Notes: generated from the sequence alone by a model not told the origin. A stretch of DNA of 59,494 nucleotides from RGIG8244 sp045639325 (GCA_045639325.1 JAZUCU010000012.1:1-59494), one strand, 5' to 3'. Counted from the stretch's first letter, positions 44,722 through 53,391 are shown. Numbers and translations: made by a program.

Positions 44722-44749
44722 ATTATATATTATATTTTAAAAAATGCAA
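44722..44749 (-). promoter_or_regulatory. promoter of the rnf operon
   Basis: Minus strand: -35 TTGCAT (44749-44744), 16-nt spacer, -10 TATAAT (44727-44722), in a very AT-rich context with further overlapping TATAAT-like matches. The rnfA start is about 70 nt downstream. Confidence 0.7.
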
Positions 44750-44797
44750 ATAAGAACCCGTACAGAGAGCATAAATTTGCAAATATTTCCCATTTTT

Positions 44798-45595
44798 TTA
44801 CGATAAGGTATTGCTCAAATATCCTTCCGAAATCTTGTCCCAGGACTCCGATTCAGGTAAAGACATCTGTCTGCGGGAAAGCGGTGCCAGCAGAAATGGT
44901 CCGGTATATCCGTATTGCTCCAGCGTGTGCAGCCAGAGATCAACATGCTCTTTCTGAATACGGCAGCCACTGTCCGCATCATAAACAAACACAACCGCTC
45001 CGGCTTCAAAGACAAAAGATAATGCCATTTTTTTCTGGTCATCCTCTTTCTTCCAATCGTAAGGATGAAGTTCCAGACGCAGCTTGATCCACGGACTCAA
45101 AGTATTGCGCATCAAACGCAAAATCACCCCCGGCTCATGGCAGGACGGCAACCGGCAGGGCAACAGCAAAGTTTGCTTATTCCGATACAATACCGGAGCA
45201 AGAAGACGAAGAACAAACAACAGTTTTTCTTCCGCCTCCTCATCTCCCGCAATCTCTTCCAAATCAAAATCAAGCGAGATATGATTCACTCCGGCAGCGG
45301 ATAACTTTCCAAGCACACTTTTCGTTTCCGAAACAAAGTCGCGGATATGTTTTTCCGGCGCACTCAAAATCGCACGGCATACCTGAGGATCCATCACCGA
45401 GCCACAATATAAATTACGGTAATGGGTCTCGTCCAGATAATAAGAAACATAATGCTTTTCTCCCAGCCAAGCATCCAACGGCAATTCCGCACAATGCAAA
45501 TGGGGCATCACGGCAAAGTCACGAGTCTCTGCTGCCGGAATATTCAACCGTCCCATCGCCATACCGAACAACCGTTGCGAATTATCACGCTTCAT
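44798..45595 (-). CDS. conserved-looking protein of unknown function at the end of the rib operon
   Basis: I do not recognise this 265-residue protein. It has no signal peptide or membrane helix. Alternating strands and helices (INHISLDFDLEEIAGD, TLLLPCRLPS, LRLELHPYDW, GAVVFVYDADSG) suggest a TIM-barrel, perhaps of the sugar-isomerase type. It starts 2 nt after the ribE stop and so is the last gene of the riboflavin operon, ending just upstream of the rnf promoter. Its base use resembles its neighbours. Its position suggests a role tied to flavin supply, but nothing in the sequence proves it. Confidence 0.6.
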   Translation of the reverse strand: MKRDNSQRLFGMAMGRLNIPAAETRDFAVMPHLHCAELPLDAWLGEKHYVSYYLDETHYRNLYCGSVMDPQVCRAILSAPEKHIRDFVSETKSVLGKLSAAGVNHISLDFDLEEIAGDEEAEEKLLFVLRLLAPVLYRNKQTLLLPCRLPSCHEPGVILRLMRNTLSPWIKLRLELHPYDWKKEDDQKKMALSFVFEAGAVVFVYDADSGCRIQKEHVDLWLHTLEQYGYTGPFLLAPLSRRQMSLPESESWDKISEGYLSNTLS

Positions 45596-45597
45596 TG

Positions 45598-46257
45598 TCA
45601 GAACCCTGCATTAAGAAGATCTTCCATGGATATTTCTTTCCGGGTGGCAGCTTCCGGCGTCTTGCCAAGCATGACTGCCAGCTGATGCTGCACGTATTTC
45701 CCAATCAAATCGCCTTCCAGATTCACTTTATCCCCCTTGTTGCGATAACGCAATGCAGTATGTTCCCAGGTCGTGGGAATGATCCGGACCGTAAAATGAT
45801 CCGCGTGTAAACTGGCAAGTGTCAAAGAGATACCATCAAGGGCAATACTTCCTTTCGGCGCAAGATAAGGCGCAATCGTTTCCGGCAGGGATACTGTGAA
45901 TTCCAGGTCGGAACCCACATTTTCACGCTTGAGAATTTCCCCCGTTCCATCCACATGTCCAGTCACGATATGACCGCCGAAACGATCCCCCGCCGCCATG
46001 GCACGTTCCAGATTCACAACGCCGCCTTTCGGTAATTCGCCAAGGTTGGTACGGCGGAATGTCTCTTCCATAACATGAAATACAAATTGTTTCCCGCTCC
46101 AGCTTTCCAGCGTCAGACAGGTCCCGTTCACGGCAATACTTTCGCCGCCTTCCGGATTCGCATACGGCTCATCCATTTCTATGATCAATTTCCCCGATGC
46201 ACCGGAAAGACGCCGGTCCGCTATACGCCCCAGTTTCTGTATGATACCTGTAAACAT
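45598..46257 (-). CDS. ribE: riboflavin synthase, alpha subunit
   Basis: A protein of 219 residues with two lumazine-binding repeats, converting two 6,7-dimethyl-8-ribityllumazine molecules to riboflavin. The start MFTGIIQKLG is diagnostic, and the second repeat begins GHIVTGHVDGTG. It follows ribD by 4 nt with an AAGGAA ribosome site inside the ribD end. Length and motifs are normal. Confidence 0.95.
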   Translation of the reverse strand: MFTGIIQKLGRIADRRLSGASGKLIIEMDEPYANPEGGESIAVNGTCLTLESWSGKQFVFHVMEETFRRTNLGELPKGGVVNLERAMAAGDRFGGHIVTGHVDGTGEILKRENVGSDLEFTVSLPETIAPYLAPKGSIALDGISLTLASLHADHFTVRIIPTTWEHTALRYRNKGDKVNLEGDLIGKYVQHQLAVMLGKTPEAATRKEISMEDLLNAGF

Positions 46258-46261
46258 ATCT

Positions 46262-47308
46262 TTAATTCCTTTCCGGATAACAAGTCACTATCCAATCTTC
46301 ACCCGCTTTGCGCCAACTCATGTCGCGCAATACATATCCGTCCGATATCCGTTCCGGATCAAGCCCGCCAACGGAGGATCGGCTGTTTCTGCCGCCCAGA
46401 ATTTTCGGCGCAATGTGCATCTCCAATTTATTCACCGCTCCCGCCGATAACGCAGACGCCGCAAGTTCGCCGCCACCTTCCAGCAACAACATCGTCACCT
46501 GCTCACTGCCGAGACGCGTCAGGAACGAATCCCATTTTTCCGCCGACGTCACATCTGCCAATTCCCAACCGGCAGGCAAGGCTTCCGCTTGCAAACTCCG
46601 GCTGGCAACAATACGCCGCGGCGTCTTCAACACCTTCCCTGCCCCATTGCGGACAGTCAACGAAGGATTGTCCAGCCGATACGTTTCCCCGCCAACCATC
46701 ACGGCATCCGATTGCAAACGCAGTTTCATCACATGTTTCCGCGCCGCCGCACCAGTGATCCATTGAGAGGAGCCGCCAGCTGTAGCAATCTTGCCATCAA
46801 GGGTTTCCGCCAACTTCAACACGACAAAAGGGCGTTTCGTCCGGATCCAATAGAAAAAGGCTTCATTCAACGCCATACAGCAATCGCGGCAGACGTCAAC
46901 CACCACTTCAATTCCATGAGAACGCAGCAAATCAAAGCCGCGTCCCGCATGGGCAGGATTCGGATCGCAGCACCCGACGACTACCCGGGAGAAACCATGC
47001 CGGATAATGGCATCACAACAGGGCGGCGTGCGCCCCGTTGTACAACATGGTTCCAGCGTTACGTAAATCGTAGCACCTTTACACATGGCAGCATCCGGAA
47101 CACTGCGAATCGCTTCCACTTCAGCGTGCGGCATCCCCGCTTTGTGGTGATACCCCGCCCCAATCAGAACACCATCTTTCACAATCACAGCACCGACGGC
47201 AGGATTGGGACTGACTGCACCAATTCCTTTCTCCGCCTGGCGGATCGCTTTCTGCATAAAATAGATGTCTTCAGGGCTGTGTTTCATAACGTCTGTTTTA
47301 TTCTTCAT
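46262..47308 (-). CDS. ribD: bifunctional riboflavin deaminase/reductase
   Basis: A fusion of 348 residues: N-terminal zinc deaminase (HAEVEA, and the cysteines of PCCTTGRTPPCCDAII, about 45-100) and C-terminal reductase (about 155-345, from FVVLKLAETLDGKIA). It performs steps two and three of riboflavin synthesis. The frame begins at 47308, overlapping ftsY by 11 nt without a clear ribosome site. An in-frame ATG at 47287 (MKHSPEDIYFM) may be the true start. Confidence 0.93.
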   Translation of the reverse strand: MKNKTDVMKHSPEDIYFMQKAIRQAEKGIGAVSPNPAVGAVIVKDGVLIGAGYHHKAGMPHAEVEAIRSVPDAAMCKGATIYVTLEPCCTTGRTPPCCDAIIRHGFSRVVVGCCDPNPAHAGRGFDLLRSHGIEVVVDVCRDCCMALNEAFFYWIRTKRPFVVLKLAETLDGKIATAGGSSQWITGAAARKHVMKLRLQSDAVMVGGETYRLDNPSLTVRNGAGKVLKTPRRIVASRSLQAEALPAGWELADVTSAEKWDSFLTRLGSEQVTMLLLEGGGELAASALSAGAVNKLEMHIAPKILGGRNSRSSVGGLDPERISDGYVLRDMSWRKAGEDWIVTCYPERN

Positions 47309-48221
47309 TCAGAGAAAATACGGCTTTACCATATTCATCGGGAGAAAATTCATGCAAATCCCCGGGCGCTTCCCCTACCCCGATATACAAAATCGGCAAA
47401 TGGAATTCCTGTTCCACCGCACAGGCGGCGCCGCCCTTCCCTGTTCCATCCAGCTTTGTAATGATCAACGCGCTGGCTCCGGCAGCAGAGGCAAACTCAC
47501 GCGCCTGGGAAAGTGCATTCAAGCCCAGAGACGCATCCATCGTCAAAATCGTTTCATGAGGCGCTTCCGGCATCAGTTTCTGCACAATACGACGCAGCTT
47601 TGTCAATTCATCCATCAAGCCTTTTTTGTTCTGCTGACGGCCTGCTGTATCAATCAAGAGATAGTCTACATCCTTCGCAATGGCAGATTGAATGGCATCA
47701 TAAGCGACGGAAGCAGCATCCGCCCCCTGTTTCGAAGCAACAACGGTCGCTCCGGAGCGTTCGCCCCACAACTTCAACTGTTCCACCGCTGCAGCACGGA
47801 ATGTATCACATGCCGCAAGCATGACTTTCTTTCCTTCGGATACCCACTGACATGCCAGTTTGCCGATGCTCGTCGTCTTGCCGCTCCCGTTTACACCAAG
47901 AAACAGAACCACGGTCGGGCCGCTCGCCGCCTTATTCAGACTGCGCGAACCGGGACGAAGCATATCTGCAATATAAGCTGCTGCAACACGGGACGCATCT
48001 TCCCCCGTTTTGATCTCACCGATCTCATACCGTCTCTTGATTTCAGCTACAATGGACGCCGTCACTGCCGGGCCGAAATCGGACTCCAGCAGGGTACGTT
48101 CCATCTGACGATATGTATCTGCATCCCACGCTTTTACATCTGTAAAAACGCTACTGAATGTACGACTGATCGTTGTCGCGGTCTTCTGCAGCCCTTCCTT
48201 TAATTTTGAAAAAATCGACAT
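47298..48221 (-). CDS. ftsY: signal recognition particle receptor FtsY
   Basis: An SRP-type GTPase of 307 residues, essentially the N and G domains only: the acidic, membrane-binding A domain of E. coli FtsY is missing, and the protein starts with a short amphipathic MSIFSKLKEGL helix that could contact the membrane. G-domain motifs are GVNGSGKTTSIGKLA (G1), DTFRAAAVEQL, DTAGRQ (G3) and TKLDGTGKGG (G4). It sits within the rib operon between nusB and ribD. Confidence 0.95.
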   Translation of the reverse strand: MSIFSKLKEGLQKTATTISRTFSSVFTDVKAWDADTYRQMERTLLESDFGPAVTASIVAEIKRRYEIGEIKTGEDASRVAAAYIADMLRPGSRSLNKAASGPTVVLFLGVNGSGKTTSIGKLACQWVSEGKKVMLAACDTFRAAAVEQLKLWGERSGATVVASKQGADAASVAYDAIQSAIAKDVDYLLIDTAGRQQNKKGLMDELTKLRRIVQKLMPEAPHETILTMDASLGLNALSQAREFASAAGASALIITKLDGTGKGGAACAVEQEFHLPILYIGVGEAPGDLHEFSPDEYGKAVFSLNEE

Positions 48222-48250
48222 TTACAATAACCTTACTTTGTTCCTGCCGT

Positions 48251-48754
48251 TCAGGATTTTTTGATCAGATTGTTTTTTACGCTGTTCAAAATTCCGTTGA
48301 TAAAATTACCGGATTTTTCGGACCCGAATTTCTTCGCAATTTCAATCGCTTCATCAATACTTACAAGCATCGGAATTCCGTCACTGTACTTCATCTCGTA
48401 AATCGCAATCTTCATGATGCTGCGGTCAACCGGCGCAATACGGTCGGCATCCCAGTCATGAGAAAATTCACTGATGATGTCCATAAGCTCATTTTCATTC
48501 TCATTGACGCCTGCCACCAGTCGTTCCGCATAGTTACGGGCTTTGCGGAATACACGGTTTGCCGGAAATTCGCCGGATTCTTCTGCCTGTGCCCAGAATT
48601 CATCGCGCATGGCATCCGTACATTCACCACCGGTCAGGTCGCACTGAAACAGAAACTGCATCGCAAGCTCACGACCGAGACGCTTGTAATTATAATTCAT
48701 GGTGTCCGCAGATTCTTCCGCAGACACTTCAGCATTTTTCGGATCTTCGTTCAT
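48251..48754 (-). CDS. nusB: transcription antitermination factor NusB
   Basis: An all-helical RNA-binding protein of 167 residues that works with NusE/S10 in rRNA antitermination. The LGRELAMQFLFQCD start of the domain, the VDRSIMKIAIYEM block and the SIDEAIEIAKKFGSEKSGNFINGIL C-terminal block are characteristic. I use the ATG at 48754, which overlaps the ribH stop by 1 nt (TGATG); the codon before it is TTG. The ribH-nusB pairing is common in bacteria. Confidence 0.93.
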   Translation of the reverse strand: MNEDPKNAEVSAEESADTMNYNYKRLGRELAMQFLFQCDLTGGECTDAMRDEFWAQAEESGEFPANRVFRKARNYAERLVAGVNENENELMDIISEFSHDWDADRIAPVDRSIMKIAIYEMKYSDGIPMLVSIDEAIEIAKKFGSEKSGNFINGILNSVKNNLIKKS

Positions 48755-49242
48755 CAAACACCCCGGACGATCGCTTTGCTCAGATTCGCCATTTCGATCG
48801 CGGTAACTGCTGCATCAGCACCACGGTTGCCCGCTTTCGTGCCGCTGCGTTCAATTGCCTGTTCAATGTTTTCTGTTGTTACAACAGCATAGACAACCGG
48901 AATGCCGGTATCCATACCGATCTGTGCCAGACTCTTGGATACCTGACCGTTGATGTAATCAGCATGAGATGTAGCACCTTTGATCACAACACCCAACGCA
49001 ATCACAGCATCATATTTGCCGTTTTCCAACATCTTTTTCGCTGCAAAAGGCAGTTCATAAGAACCCGGAACCCAGGCAACAGAAATATCATCGGCACTGC
49101 CGCCATGACGCACAAATGCATCCACAGCACCGCCCAGCAATTTGCTCACAAAAAATTCATTGAAACGGGCGCAGACCACTGCAAGTTTCATACCGGCGGC
49201 GTTCAATTCACCTTCGTACACATTCGTTACATTCTTATTCAT
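48754..49242 (-). CDS. ribH: 6,7-dimethyl-8-ribityllumazine synthase
   Basis: A protein of 162 residues forming the lumazine synthase shell. Substrate-binding segments are VCARFNEFF (N-terminal), VPGSYELPFAAKK, ALGVVIKGATSHADYI with the catalytic His, and VVYAVVTTENIEQA. Strong AAAGGAA ribosome site. It lies 28 nt after ribBA and overlaps nusB. Confidence 0.95.
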   Translation of the reverse strand: MNKNVTNVYEGELNAAGMKLAVVCARFNEFFVSKLLGGAVDAFVRHGGSADDISVAWVPGSYELPFAAKKMLENGKYDAVIALGVVIKGATSHADYINGQVSKSLAQIGMDTGIPVVYAVVTTENIEQAIERSGTKAGNRGADAAVTAIEMANLSKAIVRGV

Positions 49243-49270
49243 TGTTTCGTTCCTTTCTCAATAATATATA

Positions 49271-50491
49271 TTATTTCTCTGTTTCTGATTCCAAGTTCAA
49301 AAGATGTCCCATCTTTTCTTTCTTTGTGCGCAAATAACACATGTCATGTTCATGCGGCGCAATCTCAATCGATTCACGTCCCGCAATCGTCAAGCCGTAT
49401 CCGTCGATCCCAACCAGTTTCTTCGGGTTGTTTGTCAGCAGACGAATGCTGGAAACACCCAAGTCAAGAAGGATCTGTGCGCCAAGACCATATTCACGCA
49501 AGTCGGCAGGGAACCCGAGTTTCAAATTCGCTTCCACCGTGTCATACCCCTGTTCCTGCAGCTGATAAGCACGAATCTTGTTTTCCAAACCAATACCGCG
49601 TCCTTCCTGACGCATGTAAACGATCACACCGCAGCCTTCCGCTGCAATACGGCGCATCGCTTCCTGAAGCTGATCCCCGCAATCGCAACGGCAGGAACCA
49701 AAGACATCACCGGTCAAACATTCACTGTGCACACGTACCAACACCGGATCTTTTGCGTTGGCAACATCACCCATGACCAATGCCAGATGAGAAACGTTAT
49801 CTACGCCGGAACTGTACACGCACAAACGGAAATTACCGTATTTTGTGGGCAATGATGCTTCAGATTCGCGCTTGACCAACTTTTCAGTCTTGCGGCGATA
49901 AGCAATAATATCCGCAATGGAACACAATTTCAATCCGAATTTTTCGCGGAATTTCAGAAGATCATCCATACGAGCCATGGTACCGTCATCTTTCGTGATT
50001 TCACAAATCACACCGGCGGGAGCATAACCTGCCATCCGGGCAAGGTCCGTAGAGGCTTCGGTGTGACCGGTCCGCTGCAACACGCCGCCGGGACGGGCAG
50101 CGATGGGAAAGATATGTCCGGGAATACCGAAACTGTCACGAGTCGTCTTCGAATCAAGCAGTTTTTTAATGGTATTTGCGCGGTCATACGCACTGATTCC
50201 GGTTGTACCGCCTTCCAAAGCATCCACACTTTCGGTAAATGCGGTTTTGAAATGATCGGTGGAAGGTGCACGCCAAATCTGCAATTCTCTTGCTCTGGCT
50301 TCCGTAATCGGAGCACAAACGAGTCCGCGCGCGTGCGTAATCATAAAGTTAATGATTTCGGGGGTCACACATTCTGCGGCACACATCAAATCGCCTTCGT
50401 TCTCCCGATTTTCGTCATCGGTAACGATAACAATTTTGCCGGCGCGTACATCTTCAATGACGCTTTCGACAGAATCGAATTTCACTTCCAT
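49271..50491 (-). CDS. ribBA: bifunctional DHBP synthase / GTP cyclohydrolase II
   Basis: A fusion of 406 residues giving both precursors of riboflavin: the RibB half (about 1-200; DDENRENEGDL and GHTEASTDL) and the RibA half (about 205-390; the zinc cysteines of GSCRCDCGDQL, RQEGRGIGL, and GFPADLREYG). Both sets of motifs are complete. It is the first gene of the operon, with promoter at 50575-50602. No FMN riboswitch (RFN element) is recognisable in the roughly 80-nt leader. Confidence 0.95.
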   Translation of the reverse strand: MEVKFDSVESVIEDVRAGKIVIVTDDENRENEGDLMCAAECVTPEIINFMITHARGLVCAPITEARARELQIWRAPSTDHFKTAFTESVDALEGGTTGISAYDRANTIKKLLDSKTTRDSFGIPGHIFPIAARPGGVLQRTGHTEASTDLARMAGYAPAGVICEITKDDGTMARMDDLLKFREKFGLKLCSIADIIAYRRKTEKLVKRESEASLPTKYGNFRLCVYSSGVDNVSHLALVMGDVANAKDPVLVRVHSECLTGDVFGSCRCDCGDQLQEAMRRIAAEGCGVIVYMRQEGRGIGLENKIRAYQLQEQGYDTVEANLKLGFPADLREYGLGAQILLDLGVSSIRLLTNNPKKLVGIDGYGLTIAGRESIEIAPHEHDMCYLRTKKEKMGHLLNLESETEK

Positions 50492-50574
50492 AATATCTAT
50501 GATCCTTTCTCAAGACAAATCCGCTGTTGCTTTTTCATCCAGCTTTTACCATTCATCTATCTATTAATATGCAT

Positions 50575-50602
50575 AATATACCATTATTTGAGCATTCTTC
50601 AA
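50575..50602 (-). promoter_or_regulatory. promoter of the riboflavin operon
   Basis: Minus strand: -35 TTGAAG (50602-50597), 16-nt spacer, -10 TATATT (50580-50575). The leader of about 75 nt to the ribBA ATG shows no conserved RFN motifs. Confidence 0.6.
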
Positions 50603-50632
50603 GTTTTTTTTGAAAAAGTTTACAAAATTCGC

Positions 50633-50660
50633 TTGCATTTTTAAAAATGGGTGATATATT
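50633..50660 (+). promoter_or_regulatory. promoter of tRNA-Ser
   Basis: -35 TTGCAT (50633-50638), 16-nt spacer, -10 TATATT (50655-50660), 15 nt before the mature 5' end. It is divergent from the ribBA promoter, with 30 nt between the two -35 elements. Confidence 0.65.
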
Positions 50661-50675
50661 AATGATATCCTAAGC

Positions 50676-50765
50676 GGAGAGATGGCCGAGTGGTCGAAGG
50701 CGCAGCATTGGAAATGCTGTGTAGGGGCAACTTTACCAAGGGTTCGAATCCCTTTCTCTCCGCCA
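50676..50765 (+). tRNA. tRNA-Ser (anticodon GGA)
   Basis: A 7-bp acceptor stem (50676-50682 with 50755-50761), anticodon arm CAGCA-TTGGAAA-TGCTG at 50703-50719 with anticodon GGA at 50710-50712, a long class II variable arm, the T-loop GGTTCGAATCC, discriminator G and an encoded CCA (50763-50765). It reads UCC and UCU codons. A long minus-strand reading frame across it (50564-51007) is a typical antisense tRNA artefact. Confidence 0.97.
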
Positions 50766-50788
50766 TTTTTTTTGCAAAAAAAATGGCG
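50761..50788 (+). terminator. inverted repeat at the tRNA-Ser 3' end, possible terminator
   Basis: CGCCATTTTTTTT (50761-50773) and AAAAAAAATGGCG (50776-50788) form a perfect 13-bp inverted repeat with a 2-nt centre. It begins inside the CCA end of the tRNA. The T-run directly after the tRNA could end transcription; the mirrored half is unusual. Confidence 0.5.
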
Positions 50789-51466
50789 AACGAAGACGCA
50801 AGTCTTCTCTTCACGCTTTTGTGTCAACAAAAGCTCTTCACTCAAAACCGAAGGTTTTCTTCCTTGCCACGGCGTAATGCAATGAAGCCGGGACATCTTC
50901 ACCAAGCCGCAGAGAAGACTTGCTTGCTTGTCCGCCGTAGCCTTGTGCGAAGGTGGATGAAATTGCTCCCTGTGGTCGCTTGTGAAGACGTGCCGCTTAC
51001 GCTCCACTTGCTTGTCACGGCGTAATCTGCTGAGCAGATGAAGACGGATGAAGTTTTCTCGCTATCGCGAGTAAAGATGGTGTAGTTTTTTGCCTCTTCG
51101 ACGGTTTGTTCCATAAAAATAAAACTTCATTGAGCTTAAAAATTCTTTCGGTAACACAAGTAAAAACTTCCCGTCCGTAACAGCATTGGTGAATTAAGAA
51201 TCAGCGCAAACGGCGCGGTACAGTAAAGCTCCGTCTTCATTGGGGCTGTTTTTCAGTTAACCGAAGTTTCTCGGAATAAACAGTGTTTTCATTTCGTCTT
51301 TCTTTTTTTTCAATTTTCCTGCGTGTTTTGGCACAAACCGTCGAAGAACCATATTTTCGCGAGAAAACTCTTCTTTTTCAACATAATATAACAAAGGTTA
51401 TAACAGATTTTTTGGGATTATAACATAAATATGTGCAGAATCAGTCTTCGCAGGAATAGAAACAAT
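50789..51466. other. non-coding, repeat-rich stretch after tRNA-Ser
   Basis: No gene with a ribosome site or protein-like composition is seen. The DNA holds scattered repeat fragments: CCGCCGTAGCCTTG near 50933 (also in the repeat at 5439-5660), two CACGGCGTAAT blocks (about 50869 and 51017), small palindromes such as ATCTGCTGAGCAGAT, and the inverted copy of the 168-243 repeat. It looks like decayed intergenic or mobile DNA. Confidence 0.5.
51154..51231 (+). repeat. dispersed intergenic repeat, copy B
   Basis: Matches the reverse complement of 168-243: ACAAGTAAAAACTTCCCGT here against ACAAGTTAAAACTTTCCGT there, then CCGTA, CATTG and AATCAGC in the same order and spacing. It is non-coding in both places. 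Confidence 0.6.
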
Positions 51467-51498
51467 GCAAACGGGCAATTAAAAATCTGCCCGTCTGC
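51467..51498 (-). terminator. hairpin after the heparinase-like gene
   Basis: On the minus strand GCAGACGGGCA and TGCCCGTTTGC form an 11-bp stem (one G-T pair) with a 10-nt loop, 24 nt beyond the stop at 51523. Only a short T-rich tail follows, so termination may be partial. Confidence 0.55.
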
Positions 51499-51522
51499 AA
51501 CAAAAAATCAAACTGTCCGGTT

Positions 51523-53373
51523 TTATTGAACCGGAGTGTATTTGAATTCCATTTTGATACTGCGGCAATTTTTCACCGTCTTGAATGACATTCTGCGGAA
51601 TACGCGGTTTCCGGAAGTCTTTTCCAGAATCATATCGACAGAAAATTTGAACGGAACAGAAGAGGTAACTTCCAATACAACCGCTTTTTCTTTGTACTTG
51701 ATCAAATACTTCTGATTTCCAAGTTCTTCCACTGTTCCTTCCGTAATTACAGCACCTTCAAAGGGCATTTCCCGATCAAATTCTGCGGTATCTGCAACAA
51801 TGAAACGTCCTTTATTTGTCCGTTCAAAATCGAAGCACCGTTCCAATTTGGAAATTCCCGGAATATAATTGTAAGCTGCCTTGTAATCCATGGTCACAGA
51901 CAGACCTTTTTCGGATGCGGTCTGTTTCAGAATTTTTGCAGCAGTTGCTTTTGCCGGAGCAAGGTTTGCGCCAACAAAACCAACCGGAGGCTGACCGGAC
52001 AGATGAGTTTGTTCTTTGCCGTCAATCCGGGGGACAGAGTGACCGTAACTTCCAATCAGACGGGATACATATCTGCGATTACTGAATGTTCGTGCCGTAT
52101 AAACTTCCGTTCCGGGGTCAAGAACAACAGGTACATCATCAATGGCAATAACATAGGAACCGACATCGTTATGATTATGGAACTCCCGGTTGTTTCCGCC
52201 TTTGAAAGAAACACCCATGCGGCAATCAGCAGAACCTCTTACGACATAAACCTGAGCTTGAGAAAATACGGTGTTCTTTTCCGGATTTATTTCATCCAGC
52301 GGTTTTTCATCGACAGGAACGAACAAAATGGAAAGGATTTTCGAGAACGTTTTATTCTTCTTCAAATTATATTGACTGGAAAACCCTTTCCGTTTTCCTA
52401 GAAGGATATCACGAAATTCCAGGTAATAAGGATTTCTTACATTTGCATGAGTATCAGCATAAGCCGGATAACATCCGGGTACAATCAGGATTTTTTCCGG
52501 GAATGCGGCTGCAGATTTCGCTTTCGGAAATATATCCAACAGATTTTTTCCGTTGTAACGCTGAACATACTCTGTGAGCTGAAGAAAATATCCGAAGCCG
52601 TAATACCAATAACTGATTCCCTCGGTACAATAGCTGTCATTTCCGAAACCGACAAAATAATTTTCAAGTTTCTGCATCGCATAATTCAGCAAACGCTCTT
52701 TCCGTTCGGGTGCAATATCAAGCATCAGAAAAGCTCTGGCACAACCGCCGATACAAACGGCGTTCCAGTTATCTTTCCGCTCCATCCAGTCGTACATGTA
52801 ATGATTTCCATCAATGAGTTCTTCCCACGGAATAACAATTCGACGGATCAAATCCTGCTTCAATCGTTCGGCAAGATTTTTATCCAAATCTTCGCCCAGA
52901 ATGTTCAGCAGCAGAGATAATTCAGCGGCAATCGAGGCTGCTTCGATATCAATCACATCTGTCTTTCCGGTATGACAGTTCACAGGAACATAATGAGATG
53001 GAAGAACCCATGTCGGCAGATCAATAAGCATCCGGATCCGTTTTTCAATCGGCGCAAGCCACTTTTTATCACGGGTCACACAATATGCAACAGCAAGGGG
53101 ACCAAATCCCTGAATGACATTCAAGCGTGATTGGTAACTCTTCCGATCCCCATTTTTGCGAAAGTCAAGATAATACGGGAACGGATCTTCCAATTTCTTA
53201 ATACGTTGTTCTTCTGCAAGTTTCAAGATGTTTTTCCATGCAGGATGGGACTCAACAGTCTTCCACGCAGCACGATTGCCCACTTTGGGGAGCTTCGCTG
53301 AAATATCTGCAAAAACTGTACCTCCGGTAACCATCAGTAAGCCGCACAACAAACGTTTGATTCTACTACTCAT
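51523..53373 (-). CDS. heparinase II/III-like polysaccharide lyase
   Basis: A secreted protein of 616 residues with a signal peptide (about 1-22, cleavage near VFA-D). An (alpha/alpha) toroid occupies about 40-330, with DNWNAVCIGG, TEGISYWYYGFGYF and the PAYADTHANV stretch. A C-terminal beta-sandwich starts near 370, with FHNHNDVGSYVIAIDD, the conserved His/Asn block of the heparinase II/III family. It should cleave uronate-containing polysaccharides by beta-elimination; the substrate is not predictable. It follows a GH123-like gene by 18 nt, so the two probably act on the same acidic host glycan. Confidence 0.82.
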   Translation of the reverse strand: MSSRIKRLLCGLLMVTGGTVFADISAKLPKVGNRAAWKTVESHPAWKNILKLAEEQRIKKLEDPFPYYLDFRKNGDRKSYQSRLNVIQGFGPLAVAYCVTRDKKWLAPIEKRIRMLIDLPTWVLPSHYVPVNCHTGKTDVIDIEAASIAAELSLLLNILGEDLDKNLAERLKQDLIRRIVIPWEELIDGNHYMYDWMERKDNWNAVCIGGCARAFLMLDIAPERKERLLNYAMQKLENYFVGFGNDSYCTEGISYWYYGFGYFLQLTEYVQRYNGKNLLDIFPKAKSAAAFPEKILIVPGCYPAYADTHANVRNPYYLEFRDILLGKRKGFSSQYNLKKNKTFSKILSILFVPVDEKPLDEINPEKNTVFSQAQVYVVRGSADCRMGVSFKGGNNREFHNHNDVGSYVIAIDDVPVVLDPGTEVYTARTFSNRRYVSRLIGSYGHSVPRIDGKEQTHLSGQPPVGFVGANLAPAKATAAKILKQTASEKGLSVTMDYKAAYNYIPGISKLERCFDFERTNKGRFIVADTAEFDREMPFEGAVITEGTVEELGNQKYLIKYKEKAVVLEVTSSVPFKFSVDMILEKTSGNRVFRRMSFKTVKNCRSIKMEFKYTPVQ

Positions 53374-53391
53374 ATTGTTTTTCCTTTATGT

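Noticed and set aside
50564..51007. 147-codon minus-strand frame covering tRNA-Ser
   Set aside because: It contains the reverse reading of the tRNA (a GEKGIRTLGKVAPT-type peptide), a well-known annotation artefact.
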